Shown piece after piece: positions 33,611-42,745 of a stretch of 64,000 nt of DNA. The DNA is taken from NCBI RefSeq assembly GCF_009882985.1, contig NZ_WTUZ01000040.1, positions 248,001-312,000 on the forward strand. The letters run 5' to 3'. The stretch comes from Paenibacillus silvestris (GTDB lineage Bacteria > Bacillota > Bacilli > Paenibacillales > NBRC-103111). Position 1 is the stretch's first letter. Every line of letters begins with the position of its first letter. A model generated the notes under the pieces. That model saw nothing but the letters and a program-made list of their open reading frames with translations, made no database searches and was not told where the DNA came from. The position numbers were made by a program, and so were the translations under genes.

Positions 33611-34654
33611 TTATTCGGCTATGAAGAAACCCATCCAGCCAAGCTCCGCGAATTCACTTTGGTGGGCATGGAACATATATTTCCCAGCGGATGGAAACAC
33701 GATTTCCATAATACCTCGTTCACCTTGGCATTGCATAATTGTATCTGTAAATTGAGGACGAGCTTCCGGGTCCGCGCCTGTTGCATAATAGTTGAAAAAG
33801 TTCGCATGAAGGTGAAAAGAATTGATGAGATCAAATTCCGTCAGATTGCTGAGGTAAATGCGTACAAGTTCTCCGACCTTCACTTTGATTGGTTCTTGCT
33901 GATAGGCAAATGCGTATCCGTTTACGGTGTAAATTTCATTCTCACCATCGAGATCCAAATCAAATCCATTCATGACCATGCTCAACTCTTTGGCCGCTGC
34001 TCTTGGTTTCTTCGGATCAATGATGAAATTCCCATATAGTCCTTTATGAATATGTCTGGCTAGGGGAGCAACATGGCAGTGATACACATGCATGCCGGCA
34101 GGTTTTGCTTCAAATTCATAAGTAAACTTATCTCCAGAATTTACGGCCTCAAGCCCATCCATATTCGTAGGGTGCATCCCATGAAAGTGAATAGAGTGCG
34201 GGTGACTCGTTGCATTGCCGAAATGAATGCGAAGGACATCTCCTTCGGTACAACGAATGGTCGGTCCCGGAATTGTACCGTTAAATGTCCATCCTGGGAA
34301 CTTAATTCCTTTGGCGATCTGTACTTCATTCTCATACGCTGTAATTTCATACTCACGCAGTGTTCTTCCATCAGGAAGTGTGCTTACTTTCCCATAATCA
34401 AATGCAGTAAGTGCTTTCTGTGCCGCTTTAAAACCCTCGGTAGCATCATTACTTGGCACATAACCATGCTTCATTCCATCATGCAGCTGCCCTTTCATTG
34501 CCTTATGAATGTCATGCTTATCTGCTACTAATGTCGACTTACCAAATAAAGTAGATGGATTCAATAAAGCAGCTCCAATAACGGCAAAAGCTCCAGCACC
34601 TCCCATCTTTAAAAGCTTGCGTCTAGACATCTTATCACCCGAGTTACGCAACAT
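33611..34654 (-). CDS. Tat-exported two-domain multicopper oxidase
   Basis: A 347-aa cupredoxin-type oxidase. Residues 9-40 are a twin-arginine signal (SRRKLLKMGGAGAFAVIGAAL). Copper ligands are visible in HSIHFHGMH (about 157), HVYHCHVAPLARHIHKGLYG (about 196) and HLHANFFNYY (about 283), with MFHAHQSEFAELGWMGFF near the C-terminus. Two cupredoxin domains, near the size of nitrite-reductase-type and other two-domain enzymes, so substrate could be metal ions, phenolics or nitrite. GGGGAGG lies eight bases before the ATG. It is the first gene of an operon with ZIP and tatA; tatA supplies part of the exporter it needs. Confidence 0.93.
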   Translation of the reverse strand: MLRNSGDKMSRRKLLKMGGAGAFAVIGAALLNPSTLFGKSTLVADKHDIHKAMKGQLHDGMKHGYVPSNDATEGFKAAQKALTAFDYGKVSTLPDGRTLREYEITAYENEVQIAKGIKFPGWTFNGTIPGPTIRCTEGDVLRIHFGNATSHPHSIHFHGMHPTNMDGLEAVNSGDKFTYEFEAKPAGMHVYHCHVAPLARHIHKGLYGNFIIDPKKPRAAAKELSMVMNGFDLDLDGENEIYTVNGYAFAYQQEPIKVKVGELVRIYLSNLTEFDLINSFHLHANFFNYYATGADPEARPQFTDTIMQCQGERGIMEIVFPSAGKYMFHAHQSEFAELGWMGFFIAE

Positions 34655-34702
34655 TGTTGTATCCTCCCCTATTTATATTGCTTGTTTACAATTTTTTTGC
34701 AT

Positions 34703-34764
34703 CAAGGAAACTTTTTGGGTAAAAATTTTGTTTCCAGTGGGACAAAAAGTTTGCCCAAGGAAAC
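34703..34764. promoter_or_regulatory. Dyad and direct repeats upstream of the multicopper oxidase gene
   Basis: AAACTTTTTG (34708-34717) and CAAAAAGTTT (34743-34752) are perfect inverted 10-mers. CAAGGAAAC occurs twice in direct order at 34703-34711 and 34756-34764, 53 bases apart, about five helical turns. Candidate binding region for a metal or redox regulator. Confidence 0.5.
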
Positions 34765-34944
34765 ACTTTGACTTAAATATATGCCTAAACGTGCTATTTG
34801 TAAACCATTTTTTTATTCGAAAAAAATTATATTTTAAAGTGCCGTTACAACTTGTACGCCTCTATACCGCCCTATCTATCTCGTTGTCCAATCAAATTAG
34901 AACCGTACATCATCTAGTATATTAATATCACCTCAGGGGAGGGA

Positions 34945-35598
34945 ATGGCATTGAAATTATATGAAATAAAAGGTTCCTACGACGCAATTGTAAGTTTAGG
35001 CAGCGCTTGTAATCCTTCTCTGCAATTAAAACGTCACCATTTAAGACCGTTTTCAGGGCCGCTGGATTGGCATGTCTCTCTATCTCTTTCAGATGTCAAC
35101 CGATTATTGAAAAATAAGTTCGATAACTTTATGAATCTGAGTAACATGATTCTGATAGACGGGGTTGCTCATTTATTAGATGATGGAGACCCTATTCAGT
35201 CTGTACAGTCGCACTTTGTAAAGGACACCTACTACAATATTCTATCTGTTCATGATTTTCCGATTATGCCAAATCAACACTGGACGACCGTATACCCCAC
35301 CTACCGCGAGAAAATGAAACGTCGCATCGATCGATTAATGGATAAAATGCAAACTAGCCGAACCATCCTATTTGTGAGATGGGCCGCCACTTATGATCAA
35401 GCAGTTGAGCTGCAATCGGTGTTATCCGAAACGGTAAATGGTCAATTTAGCGTTCTAATCCTATGTCCGGCAGAGATCACCCCTGTGGTTTCACTATTGG
35501 ATTGGGATCTTGAAAGAGTATGTGCACTTGAAGTTCCTGCTGATCCTAATCGGAATGCAACCTGGGATTATGTGTTTCAAGGGGTCAAGATGAATTAG
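34945..35598 (+). CDS. DUF1796 putative cysteine peptidase
   Basis: A 217-aa protein of the DUF1796 family (papain-like fold predicted). Residues 11-45 carry the signature YDAIVSLGSACNPSLQLKRH and FSGPLDWHVS; the cysteine of GSAC is the proposed nucleophile, and HDFP near residue 112 gives the histidine. No signal peptide. GGGGAGGG precedes the ATG. Function unknown. It stands alone, divergent from the multicopper oxidase operon, with its own terminator. Confidence 0.85.
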   Translation: MALKLYEIKGSYDAIVSLGSACNPSLQLKRHHLRPFSGPLDWHVSLSLSDVNRLLKNKFDNFMNLSNMILIDGVAHLLDDGDPIQSVQSHFVKDTYYNILSVHDFPIMPNQHWTTVYPTYREKMKRRIDRLMDKMQTSRTILFVRWAATYDQAVELQSVLSETVNGQFSVLILCPAEITPVVSLLDWDLERVCALEVPADPNRNATWDYVFQGVKMN

Positions 35599-35634
35599 AA
35601 AAAGGAGTTAAGCATAGGCTGCTTAACTCCTTTT
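35599..35634 (+). terminator. Terminator of the DUF1796 gene
   Basis: AAAAGGAGTTAAGC and GCTTAACTCCTTTT form a 14-bp stem around a 7-base loop. Confidence 0.85.
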
Positions 35635-35674
35635 CGTTATTTTGCATGGAAACTGCTCACTATGCTCCCTGCCG

Positions 35675-37378
35675 TTATTTTTTATACACCTTGTTATATG
35701 CATCCTGATAGATCTGGATGAATTGATCCATACCGGAATCTTTCAGACCTTTCACGTATGCATCCCAATCCTTGTCAATGCTTTTGGCTCCCATAATGAA
35801 CTGAAGCATGGATTGTTTCACATAATCGGTAATGATCGGTTTTAATTGCTTCACCTGATTCGCTTGCTCATTCGTTAAGAAAATGTCGGTCGGGAACTCT
35901 TCCTTCGGCTGATGCCCTTCGTACAATTCCTTCGTGGCTTTGTACAAACGTGTCTCCAGACCATCCATCGTGTAGATGTCCTGGCTCGCTGCATACGACG
36001 TTTCCCGATATTCGGCTGAACGAAGGTTCGGTCCCATTTGGTTCCAATGGTCGTTCTGTACCTGGCCGACGCCGTATGAAGTTTCTTTCACTTTGAACTT
36101 AGCCGCAGTTCCACGCGTATTTTTATCATTCGCTTCTGCTTTCACCCAGTTGCGGTTTTCTTCTCCAAAGTTGGACAAGGTTGTGCCTTCATCCGAATAG
36201 AGATAATCCGCCAAACGAATGGCTGCTTCCGGATTTTTATTTTTGTTCGTAATGGCAAAGACGGAATTCCCAATGCCGATGTAATGTGCGGTGAATGAAG
36301 CTCCATCTGGTCCCGTTAACGGAGCAATCGGATCGTAGTCTTTGTGACGAGTAGCGGTCGGCGATGCATCTGTGAACTCACCGAACCAACCTGCCGGTAT
36401 TGCACCTGCAATGGCTACGTCAGGGCTATTCCCTTTTTGTGACAGCGCATCGGATTTCTGCGTAAATGCTTCCTTATCGATCAAGCCTTCGGCATACAAT
36501 TTATTCAAATATTGCAACCCTTTTTTGAACCCTGGTTGATCAACTGACGTTCCCAGCTTGCCGCCATTTAACACGAAATAGTTATTATCTGCATTGAAAT
36601 AAACGAACGAGTTCATGACGAAGGTTTCAATATCCGTATGCCATCCCGTTGGCGAACCCGTAAAGGCGATTTCATCGGCTTTGCCGTTGCCGTTCGGATC
36701 TTTTTCCTTAAAGGCTTTCAACATATTGTAGAAATCATCTGTCGTCTTCGGCGCGCTTAGGCCCAGCTTTTGCAGCCATTTCGAGTTCACCCACATTTTG
36801 GCGGAAAATTGGCAGTGATAGCATTCATTCACCGAAGGAATCGCATAGATGTTGCCATCCGGCGCCGTAATCGCTTTCTCCAGATAAGAAATATCTTTGA
36901 ATGCCTTTTTAATATTCGGCGCATATTGATCGATCAGCTTATTAAGCGGCAGCAGAACGCCTTGTTGACCGTATAACAACTGCTCTTCTTTCGTAAGATC
37001 CCCTGACATGAAAATATCAGGATAGTCGCCACTTGCCAGCAGTAATTGCTTTTTCTCTTTCAAGGCTGCTGCTTCGCCTGGTACAAGCTGCCAGTTCAAA
37101 TGAACATTCGTCTTCTCTTCCAAATATTTGGTAAACCAGTTCGTATTCAGATCAGCAATGTTCGCCGATTGCGGTGCGAAAGCACTCATGGTTATTTTAT
37201 TTTTGGCGATCGGAAAGCCCGTTACATTCACGTTGCTTCCCCCGTCTGCACTTCCGCCTGCGCTGGGAGTAGCGCTGTTCGGGTCGTCGCCGCCCGATGT
37301 GCAGCCGACTACAAACGTAGTAATGAATACGATTAGGGCGACCGATTTCCATGTTCTACTGGTTCTTTTAATCCCCAT
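35675..37378 (-). CDS. Extracellular solute-binding lipoprotein (LipO/YtcQ type)
   Basis: A 567-aa oligosaccharide-binding protein. From ATG 37378 (AAGGAGGG eight bases before) the signal peptide ends in a lipobox VVGC, with the cysteine near residue 26, so it is lipid-anchored outside the membrane. The body has the LipO pattern (VPGEAAALKEKKQLLLASGDYPDI, AFKEKDPNGNGKADEIAF). The length is normal for YtcQ-like CUT1 binding proteins. It is third in an operon behind two permeases, and a YesMN-like two-component pair is divergent. Probable substrate: plant or yeast oligosaccharides such as rhamnogalacturonan or mannan fragments. Confidence 0.92.
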   Translation of the reverse strand: MGIKRTSRTWKSVALIVFITTFVVGCTSGGDDPNSATPSAGGSADGGSNVNVTGFPIAKNKITMSAFAPQSANIADLNTNWFTKYLEEKTNVHLNWQLVPGEAAALKEKKQLLLASGDYPDIFMSGDLTKEEQLLYGQQGVLLPLNKLIDQYAPNIKKAFKDISYLEKAITAPDGNIYAIPSVNECYHCQFSAKMWVNSKWLQKLGLSAPKTTDDFYNMLKAFKEKDPNGNGKADEIAFTGSPTGWHTDIETFVMNSFVYFNADNNYFVLNGGKLGTSVDQPGFKKGLQYLNKLYAEGLIDKEAFTQKSDALSQKGNSPDVAIAGAIPAGWFGEFTDASPTATRHKDYDPIAPLTGPDGASFTAHYIGIGNSVFAITNKNKNPEAAIRLADYLYSDEGTTLSNFGEENRNWVKAEANDKNTRGTAAKFKVKETSYGVGQVQNDHWNQMGPNLRSAEYRETSYAASQDIYTMDGLETRLYKATKELYEGHQPKEEFPTDIFLTNEQANQVKQLKPIITDYVKQSMLQFIMGAKSIDKDWDAYVKGLKDSGMDQFIQIYQDAYNKVYKK

Positions 37379-37477
37379 ACTCAAACCCTCCTTGTTTGTT
37401 TTCGCCAATCCATCTACGTGGGGGCAAACCTAAGCTATCCAGTGCCTCGCATCCCGCCTCTCATTCTTTCTCCAGCG

Positions 37478-38413
37478 TCAGCCTTTTAGAGAACCAATTA
37501 ATAGACCCTTCACAAAATGCTTTTGTACAAAAGGATAAAGAATAAGAACAGGCGCACTTGCAACGACAATCAGTGAATATTTAAGCAGCTCCTTCAAGCC
37601 CTGTCTCTCGGCAAGCTCCCTCACGTCTTTAATCATCGTGGGATCAATCGAGTTCAGGATTAATATGTTGCGTAAAATAAGCTGCAGCGGATATAAGTTT
37701 GCGGTTTTCAAGAAGATTAAGGCTTCAAAATAAGAATTCCAGTAGCCAATCGCATACATGAGCACTAGTACGGCAATGATCGGCTTAGAAAGCGGGATAA
37801 CGATTCGTGTTAAAAATTTGAAGTCACTGCATCCGTCCAAATGTGCGGCCTCCGTTAGCTCGGACGGAATCGATGTCTGGAAAAACGTCCTTGCGAGAAT
37901 GACTTGCCAGACAGAAATTGCGCCGGGAATAATCATCGCCCATCTCGTGTCGAGCATCCCCAGTCCTTTTACCGTCAAATAATAAGGAATTAAGCCCCCG
38001 CTGAATAGCATCGTGAAAACAAACAAAGCTGTAATCACGTTGCGTCCATAAAAGTTTTTACGAGAAAGCGGATAAGCAGCAGTAATCGTTAACGATACGC
38101 TAATCAGCGTACCTACGACCAGATAGAACAACGAGTTGCCATACCCCTTCAAAATTTGCGGGTTCTGAAACACAGCTTGATAGCCTCGTAGTGTTGGCTC
38201 AACAGGTAGAAGCCACACTTTTCCAGAGATAACAGCCGATGATGAGCTAAAGGATGAGCTTATGATATAAATTAAGGGATACGCTACAACGATTAAGCAA
38301 ATGATCAAAAACAGATAGACGAAGAAGAGATACACGCGATCTATGCTGCTTTCAACGATGCGGGTCGTTGATTTAGGTGATTTTAACGAAATGGCTTGCT
38401 CGGGATTCATCAT
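37478..38413 (-). CDS. ABC transporter permease, LplC/YtcP type
   Basis: A 311-aa inner-membrane permease with six helices. The EAA loop facing the ATPase is ELTEAAHLDGCSDFKFLTRIVIPL near residue 195. The N-terminus (RVYLFFVYLFLIICLIVVAYPLIYIISSSFSS) is typical of LplC/YtcP. GGAGGT lies seven bases before the ATG. It follows the first permease by 12 bases and precedes the binding protein. No ATPase gene is present, as usual for these operons, which use the shared MsmX-type ATPase. Confidence 0.93.
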   Translation of the reverse strand: MMNPEQAISLKSPKSTTRIVESSIDRVYLFFVYLFLIICLIVVAYPLIYIISSSFSSSSAVISGKVWLLPVEPTLRGYQAVFQNPQILKGYGNSLFYLVVGTLISVSLTITAAYPLSRKNFYGRNVITALFVFTMLFSGGLIPYYLTVKGLGMLDTRWAMIIPGAISVWQVILARTFFQTSIPSELTEAAHLDGCSDFKFLTRIVIPLSKPIIAVLVLMYAIGYWNSYFEALIFLKTANLYPLQLILRNILILNSIDPTMIKDVRELAERQGLKELLKYSLIVVASAPVLILYPFVQKHFVKGLLIGSLKG

Positions 38414-38425
38414 CTTCTCTACCTC

Positions 38426-39331
38426 CTACCACAAACTCGTCTCGGAATTTTTCCTTGCCACATAATTGACCACGATCAGCAGCAGCAAATTGACGACGGC
38501 ATTAAATAGTCCGACCGCTGCGGAGAAACTAAAGTTCGCTCCGACTAACCCCATTTTGTACACATAAGTGGAAATCACTTCGGAAGCCCCAACGTTGATG
38601 GCATTCTGCATCAAATAAACTTTCTCAAATCCTACGTTCATGATTTGCCCTGCATTGAGAATAAGCAAGATCACTGCCGTCGGCATAAGACTCGGCAAAT
38701 CAATATGGATCATACGCTGGAAGCGCGATGCGCCGTCCACTTTGGCTGCTTCATATAAATGTGGATCTACTCCAGCAAGAGCTGCAATATAGATGACCGA
38801 GGCATATCCCGTAAACTGCCAAACATCAGATAGGACATAGACCGTCTTGAAATATTCCGGCTTTGACATAATATTTTCGGCTGGAAATCCGAACTTATCG
38901 GCCAAGAGATGGACAAATCCAAGCTGAGGAGAAAGGAAAAGCATGATGATCGACACCATGATGACGGTGGAAATGAAATAAGGTGCGAATGTAACTAGCT
39001 GTACGGCTCGCTTAAACACACCATTTCTCAACTCGTTTAATGCTAACGCAAGAATGATAGGGGCTGGAAAACCTACAACGAGCGAATATAGGCTTAATAG
39101 AGCCGTATTTTTGATAATGCGCCAGAAAATCGGCAGTCGAAAAAAATCAATGAAGTGTTTAAAGCCAATCCAATCGCTTCCCCAAATCCCTTTGGTCACT
39201 ACATAATTTTTGAAAGCAATTTGCACGCCAGCCATCGGTACATATTTAAAAATAAGTAAATACAGAAGTGACGGCAGGATAATCAGATAGAGCTGCCAAT
39301 TTTTCTTCACCATTCTAAAAGCTATATTCAT
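38426..39331 (-). CDS. ABC transporter permease, LplB/YteP type
   Basis: A 301-aa permease with six helices; the first helix LYLIILPSLLYLLIFKYVPMAGVQIAFKNY carries the family phrase, and the EAA loop is LYEAAKVDGASRFQRMIHIDLP near residue 200. ATG at 39331 follows GGAGGGAG; the longer frame is unlikely. First gene of the importer operon; a cre-like site lies 41-54 bases upstream. Confidence 0.93.
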   Translation of the reverse strand: MNIAFRMVKKNWQLYLIILPSLLYLLIFKYVPMAGVQIAFKNYVVTKGIWGSDWIGFKHFIDFFRLPIFWRIIKNTALLSLYSLVVGFPAPIILALALNELRNGVFKRAVQLVTFAPYFISTVIMVSIIMLFLSPQLGFVHLLADKFGFPAENIMSKPEYFKTVYVLSDVWQFTGYASVIYIAALAGVDPHLYEAAKVDGASRFQRMIHIDLPSLMPTAVILLILNAGQIMNVGFEKVYLMQNAINVGASEVISTYVYKMGLVGANFSFSAAVGLFNAVVNLLLLIVVNYVARKNSETSLW

Positions 39332-39371
39332 GGTAACTCTCCCTCCAAGCTGCATGAAATTTACTCCGATT

Positions 39372-39385
39372 TTTAAGCGCTTACA
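39372..39385. promoter_or_regulatory. CcpA (cre-like) site upstream of the oligosaccharide importer
   Basis: TTTAAGCGCTTACA matches the cre consensus TGWAARCGYTWWCA at all but one position (T for G). It lies between the divergent importer and two-component genes, so catabolite repression of the importer is likely. Confidence 0.55.
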
Positions 39386-39455
39386 AGGACTATCATAATG
39401 GACTGTCGAACAAATTTATAGGGATCATTTTTAAGCTGAACTGTCCATTCATAAG

Positions 39456-41246
39456 GTGGTGTGCCTCATTCCAAAGAAGCTTGCTTTCAACTATCAGAAC
39501 TTGTCTATTGTTAAAAAAATGGCAATCGGCTACATCGTGATCATTTTCATTCCGATCATCTCGTTCGGCCTGTTCCTGTATAATCAGAACTATAACAGCT
39601 TCCTGGAGGAATACGCGCAAGGCAGACAGAAAATCGTGAATCAAGTGTTAAATAATATCAGTATTAGCACCGTGCAGATCGAATCAGCCTATCAACTATT
39701 CCAAAATAATTCGAATACAATCTCCTATTTAAGCGGAAATTACCGGACCGATTTTGATCAAATTTCTAACTTTTTGACCTATATTCGCCCTTTGTTTTCC
39801 TATATCCTGTCGTCCAATCGAATGATTGATGGCATGACCATTTATATGGAACAGCAAAACGGGATGATTTTCCGACCGGAGATGGCCAAAATGGACGAGT
39901 TCAAGCTCGAAGAAAGCATCAAGAAGCTTCCGCTTGGTGTAGGGAAATGGGTAACGTCAACCAACGTATCCGATCCAACCATCAACCTCCATTATGTTCA
40001 CAAAATAGGGAATCGGAATTTTGAGCAGGACATCGGTCTACTCGATATTAAAGTTACGTCCAAGTTGATTAAACCCTTGTTTGAATCTTTAAATTTGAAT
40101 AGCAAAAGCAATTTGTATGTGCTTGATCAGGATCACCAAGTCATCTCGCGCATTGAGAAAATCCCATTCAATAAGGAGGCAGAAAAAGCGATATTGGACG
40201 ATGCCTTCCAAGCCAAAACGAAGTACTTTTATCAAACTGTAGGCGGAGACAAGATGCTCATTGAAACTTTTTATGCCGACAGTTTGAAGCTGCATTTTGT
40301 TATGATGGAGCAAGTTGATGATGTGTTTAGTGGGATCAAAAAGAACAAATATGTGCTTGTGATGATCGTAACCATCCTATTATTGACACTCTCTGGTATG
40401 TACTATTTGATCGCTAGTTCAATTACGAAGCGGATTTTGAAACTCTCCAAGCATATGCGGCGAGTCGATGAGAACCATTTTCCACTCTATGTTGGAGAAA
40501 TTAATAAAGACGAAGTCGGACATCTGACCTCCTCTTACAATGCGATGATCCGGCGAATGGACGAGCTGGTGAATACCGTGCACCGCTCTGAAATGCTGCG
40601 GAAAGAGTCCGCTTACCAAATGATGCAAGCCCAAATCAAACCTCATTTCCTTTACAATACGCTTGAATCCATACGCATGATCGCTGAAGCAAACGATGAT
40701 CCGGAAGCTGCTGAGATGTCCTATACCCTAGGCAAGCTATTCCGCTATAGTTTATCGGGATCAAAGAGTGAAACGACCTTAAAAGATGAGGTTGAAAATG
40801 TCAAAGACTATATCAAAATTCAGCAAATCAGGCTTGGTGACCGGCTGCAAGTAAGTTTCATGATTGACGCTGGTATTGATAACTTCATCTGTCCCCATTA
40901 TATTCTGCAGCCAATGATTGAAAATAGTATCGTCCATGGAATTGCAACCGTTAGAAAACAAGTTACTCTCTCCATTCGGATTTGGGAAGATGCCCAGTTC
41001 ATGTTCATAGTCGTTAGTGACTCGGGGGCAGGTATTGAAGCAGATCGATTGGCCTTAATTCAAGGGGTTTTACATGGTAAAATAGAGGCATCACATCTGC
41101 AAAACGGCGGCGGCGGACTGGGCATCGTGAATGTCAGTGAACGGATAAAAATGTTCTTTGGCGAAGGTTCAGGTGCCCAGATAACAAGTAAACTTCATGA
41201 GGGAACGACTTGTGTGCTCAAATTAGGCAAGGGGGCAGGGCAATGA
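39456..41246 (+). CDS. Sensor histidine kinase, YesM type
   Basis: A 596-aa membrane kinase. Helix 1 at about residues 22-42, an extracellular dCache-like sensor to about 300, helix 2 near 302-322, then HAMP. The histidine-kinase part carries QAQIKPHFLYNTLESIRMIAE near 395 (phosphorylated His in the HFLYN motif of the YesM class) and ATPase boxes (ILQPMIENSIVHGI, GGGGLGIVNV). It ends with a four-base ATGA overlap with the response regulator. The start is a GTG; the ribosome site is weak and two adjacent GTGs are possible. Divergent from the sugar importer, which it probably regulates together with its partner. Confidence 0.93.
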   Translation: MVCLIPKKLAFNYQNLSIVKKMAIGYIVIIFIPIISFGLFLYNQNYNSFLEEYAQGRQKIVNQVLNNISISTVQIESAYQLFQNNSNTISYLSGNYRTDFDQISNFLTYIRPLFSYILSSNRMIDGMTIYMEQQNGMIFRPEMAKMDEFKLEESIKKLPLGVGKWVTSTNVSDPTINLHYVHKIGNRNFEQDIGLLDIKVTSKLIKPLFESLNLNSKSNLYVLDQDHQVISRIEKIPFNKEAEKAILDDAFQAKTKYFYQTVGGDKMLIETFYADSLKLHFVMMEQVDDVFSGIKKNKYVLVMIVTILLLTLSGMYYLIASSITKRILKLSKHMRRVDENHFPLYVGEINKDEVGHLTSSYNAMIRRMDELVNTVHRSEMLRKESAYQMMQAQIKPHFLYNTLESIRMIAEANDDPEAAEMSYTLGKLFRYSLSGSKSETTLKDEVENVKDYIKIQQIRLGDRLQVSFMIDAGIDNFICPHYILQPMIENSIVHGIATVRKQVTLSIRIWEDAQFMFIVVSDSGAGIEADRLALIQGVLHGKIEASHLQNGGGGLGIVNVSERIKMFFGEGSGAQITSKLHEGTTCVLKLGKGAGQ

Positions 41247-42691
41247 AGCTAATGGTTGTCGATGACGAACCCATCATATTGAATGGCATCATCCGTATCA
41301 TTCAGAAAGCGAACACTTCTTTTAGCGAGATCGTCGGAGCTTGCGACGGCATTGATGCACTCCACAAACTGGCATCCTTTCAGCCCGATTTGATCCTAAC
41401 CGATATTCATATGCCTGAGATGGACGGGCTCGCCCTAATTAAGGAAATACAAACCCAAAACCTTAGTAGTCGCTTCGTGATCATTACCGGCTATGACGAT
41501 TTTGCGTATGCCAGGCAGGCGCTGCGATTCCAAGTAGTAGATTACTTATTAAAACCAATTAATAAGGTTGAACTGCTAGGCGTGTTAGAGAAGGTCGAGC
41601 ACACCATTCGGGCAGAACAGCATCAAGTAAGAGAACATGACCTGCTGATGCTGAAAGAACATATTCTTTATGACACGCCATTTGAAGACATGCCTCTCAA
41701 GCCAGAGCAGCTGCCCACCCTTCTTCCTGATCCGTTTACAACAATGCTAGTATTTCAAACCTATGAAAACACGCCGCTGCTATCGAACGAACGCCTTGCG
41801 CATCTATGTAGCTCCCTATCCGAAATGAATTTCAAGGCTTATTCGTTTCAATCGCGATTTTTACGGCAAGCAGTGCTTATTATTAACGGTTTGCATGTGC
41901 CAACGGATTCCGAACTTCAACTTGCCTGTGGGGATCTGTTTTACACACAAAATACGCCAAGCAGCGGGCTGCCTATTGGTGGCAGCGGCAGGATGTGCGA
42001 GATAGATAAGCTGCGGGAGTTGTACACGGAAGCCGTCGCTTCCATGTTATTCAACCGGCACTTCGTGAGCAGCAGCATGACGGTATATCGACAAGCGTCA
42101 AAAACCATTGGCGGTGGCGCCCAAGCGAGCGAGCTATCACTTGACGAGACTCTAGAAAACATTGAAAAGGACATGCAGTCTCTGCACCTTTGCTTCACGG
42201 GCAGCGATCACGATCACAGCAAACTTCGCGAGCTGTTTTTCAGCCTTGTGAACGAACATTGCCTTAGCATTGGCATTGACACAACGCAGGAAGCCGTTCA
42301 CGATTCGAAAAGATCGGGGCAGATCCTCCCCTTTGATCGGCGCCTAGAGCACCACCAGCCTTCCAATCAGTCAATTGACAAAATTGTTTCCTTTGTAGAA
42401 CAAAATTACAAATTGGATCTATCCCTCGATGTTGTTGCCGATCATGTGCAGATGCATCCGAATTACATCAGCATGCTGTTTCGTAAAGAGATGGACCTTA
42501 CTTTCCTTCACTACTTGCATACGTTTCGGCTTACCAAAGCCAAGCAATTCATGCAGGACCACCCTGACTGGCCGATCCATACCATTGCTGAGCTTGTTGG
42601 TTATGAAAATCCGCGCCATTTTTTCAAAGTGTTTAAAAAATTTGAAAACACGACGCCAGGCCAATATCGGCTCGGAAGTTCATCGATTTAA
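41243..42691 (+). CDS. Response regulator, YesN type (REC-AraC)
   Basis: A 482-aa regulator. Residues 1-120: receiver domain (MVVDDEP, phosphorylated Asp in PDLILTDIHMPEMDG near 55, Lys in VVDYLLKPI near 106). A 230-residue middle region, then a C-terminal AraC/XylS DNA-binding domain (about 375-480: LDVVADHVQMHPNYISMLFRKEM, then IAELVGYENPRHFFKVFKKFE). ATG overlaps the kinase stop. Likely activates the divergent importer operon in response to an outside sugar. A terminator follows. Confidence 0.94.
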   Translation: MKLMVVDDEPIILNGIIRIIQKANTSFSEIVGACDGIDALHKLASFQPDLILTDIHMPEMDGLALIKEIQTQNLSSRFVIITGYDDFAYARQALRFQVVDYLLKPINKVELLGVLEKVEHTIRAEQHQVREHDLLMLKEHILYDTPFEDMPLKPEQLPTLLPDPFTTMLVFQTYENTPLLSNERLAHLCSSLSEMNFKAYSFQSRFLRQAVLIINGLHVPTDSELQLACGDLFYTQNTPSSGLPIGGSGRMCEIDKLRELYTEAVASMLFNRHFVSSSMTVYRQASKTIGGGAQASELSLDETLENIEKDMQSLHLCFTGSDHDHSKLRELFFSLVNEHCLSIGIDTTQEAVHDSKRSGQILPFDRRLEHHQPSNQSIDKIVSFVEQNYKLDLSLDVVADHVQMHPNYISMLFRKEMDLTFLHYLHTFRLTKAKQFMQDHPDWPIHTIAELVGYENPRHFFKVFKKFENTTPGQYRLGSSSI

Positions 42692-42695
42692 CGTA

Positions 42696-42742
42696 AAAGA
42701 AGCAATCGGCAGCCCATATTCGCTCCGATTGCTTCTTTTTTC
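42696..42742 (+). terminator. Terminator after the response regulator
   Basis: AAAAGAAGCAATCGG and CCGATTGCTTCTTTTTT form a 15-bp stem. Confidence 0.85.
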
Positions 42743-42745
42743 GTT

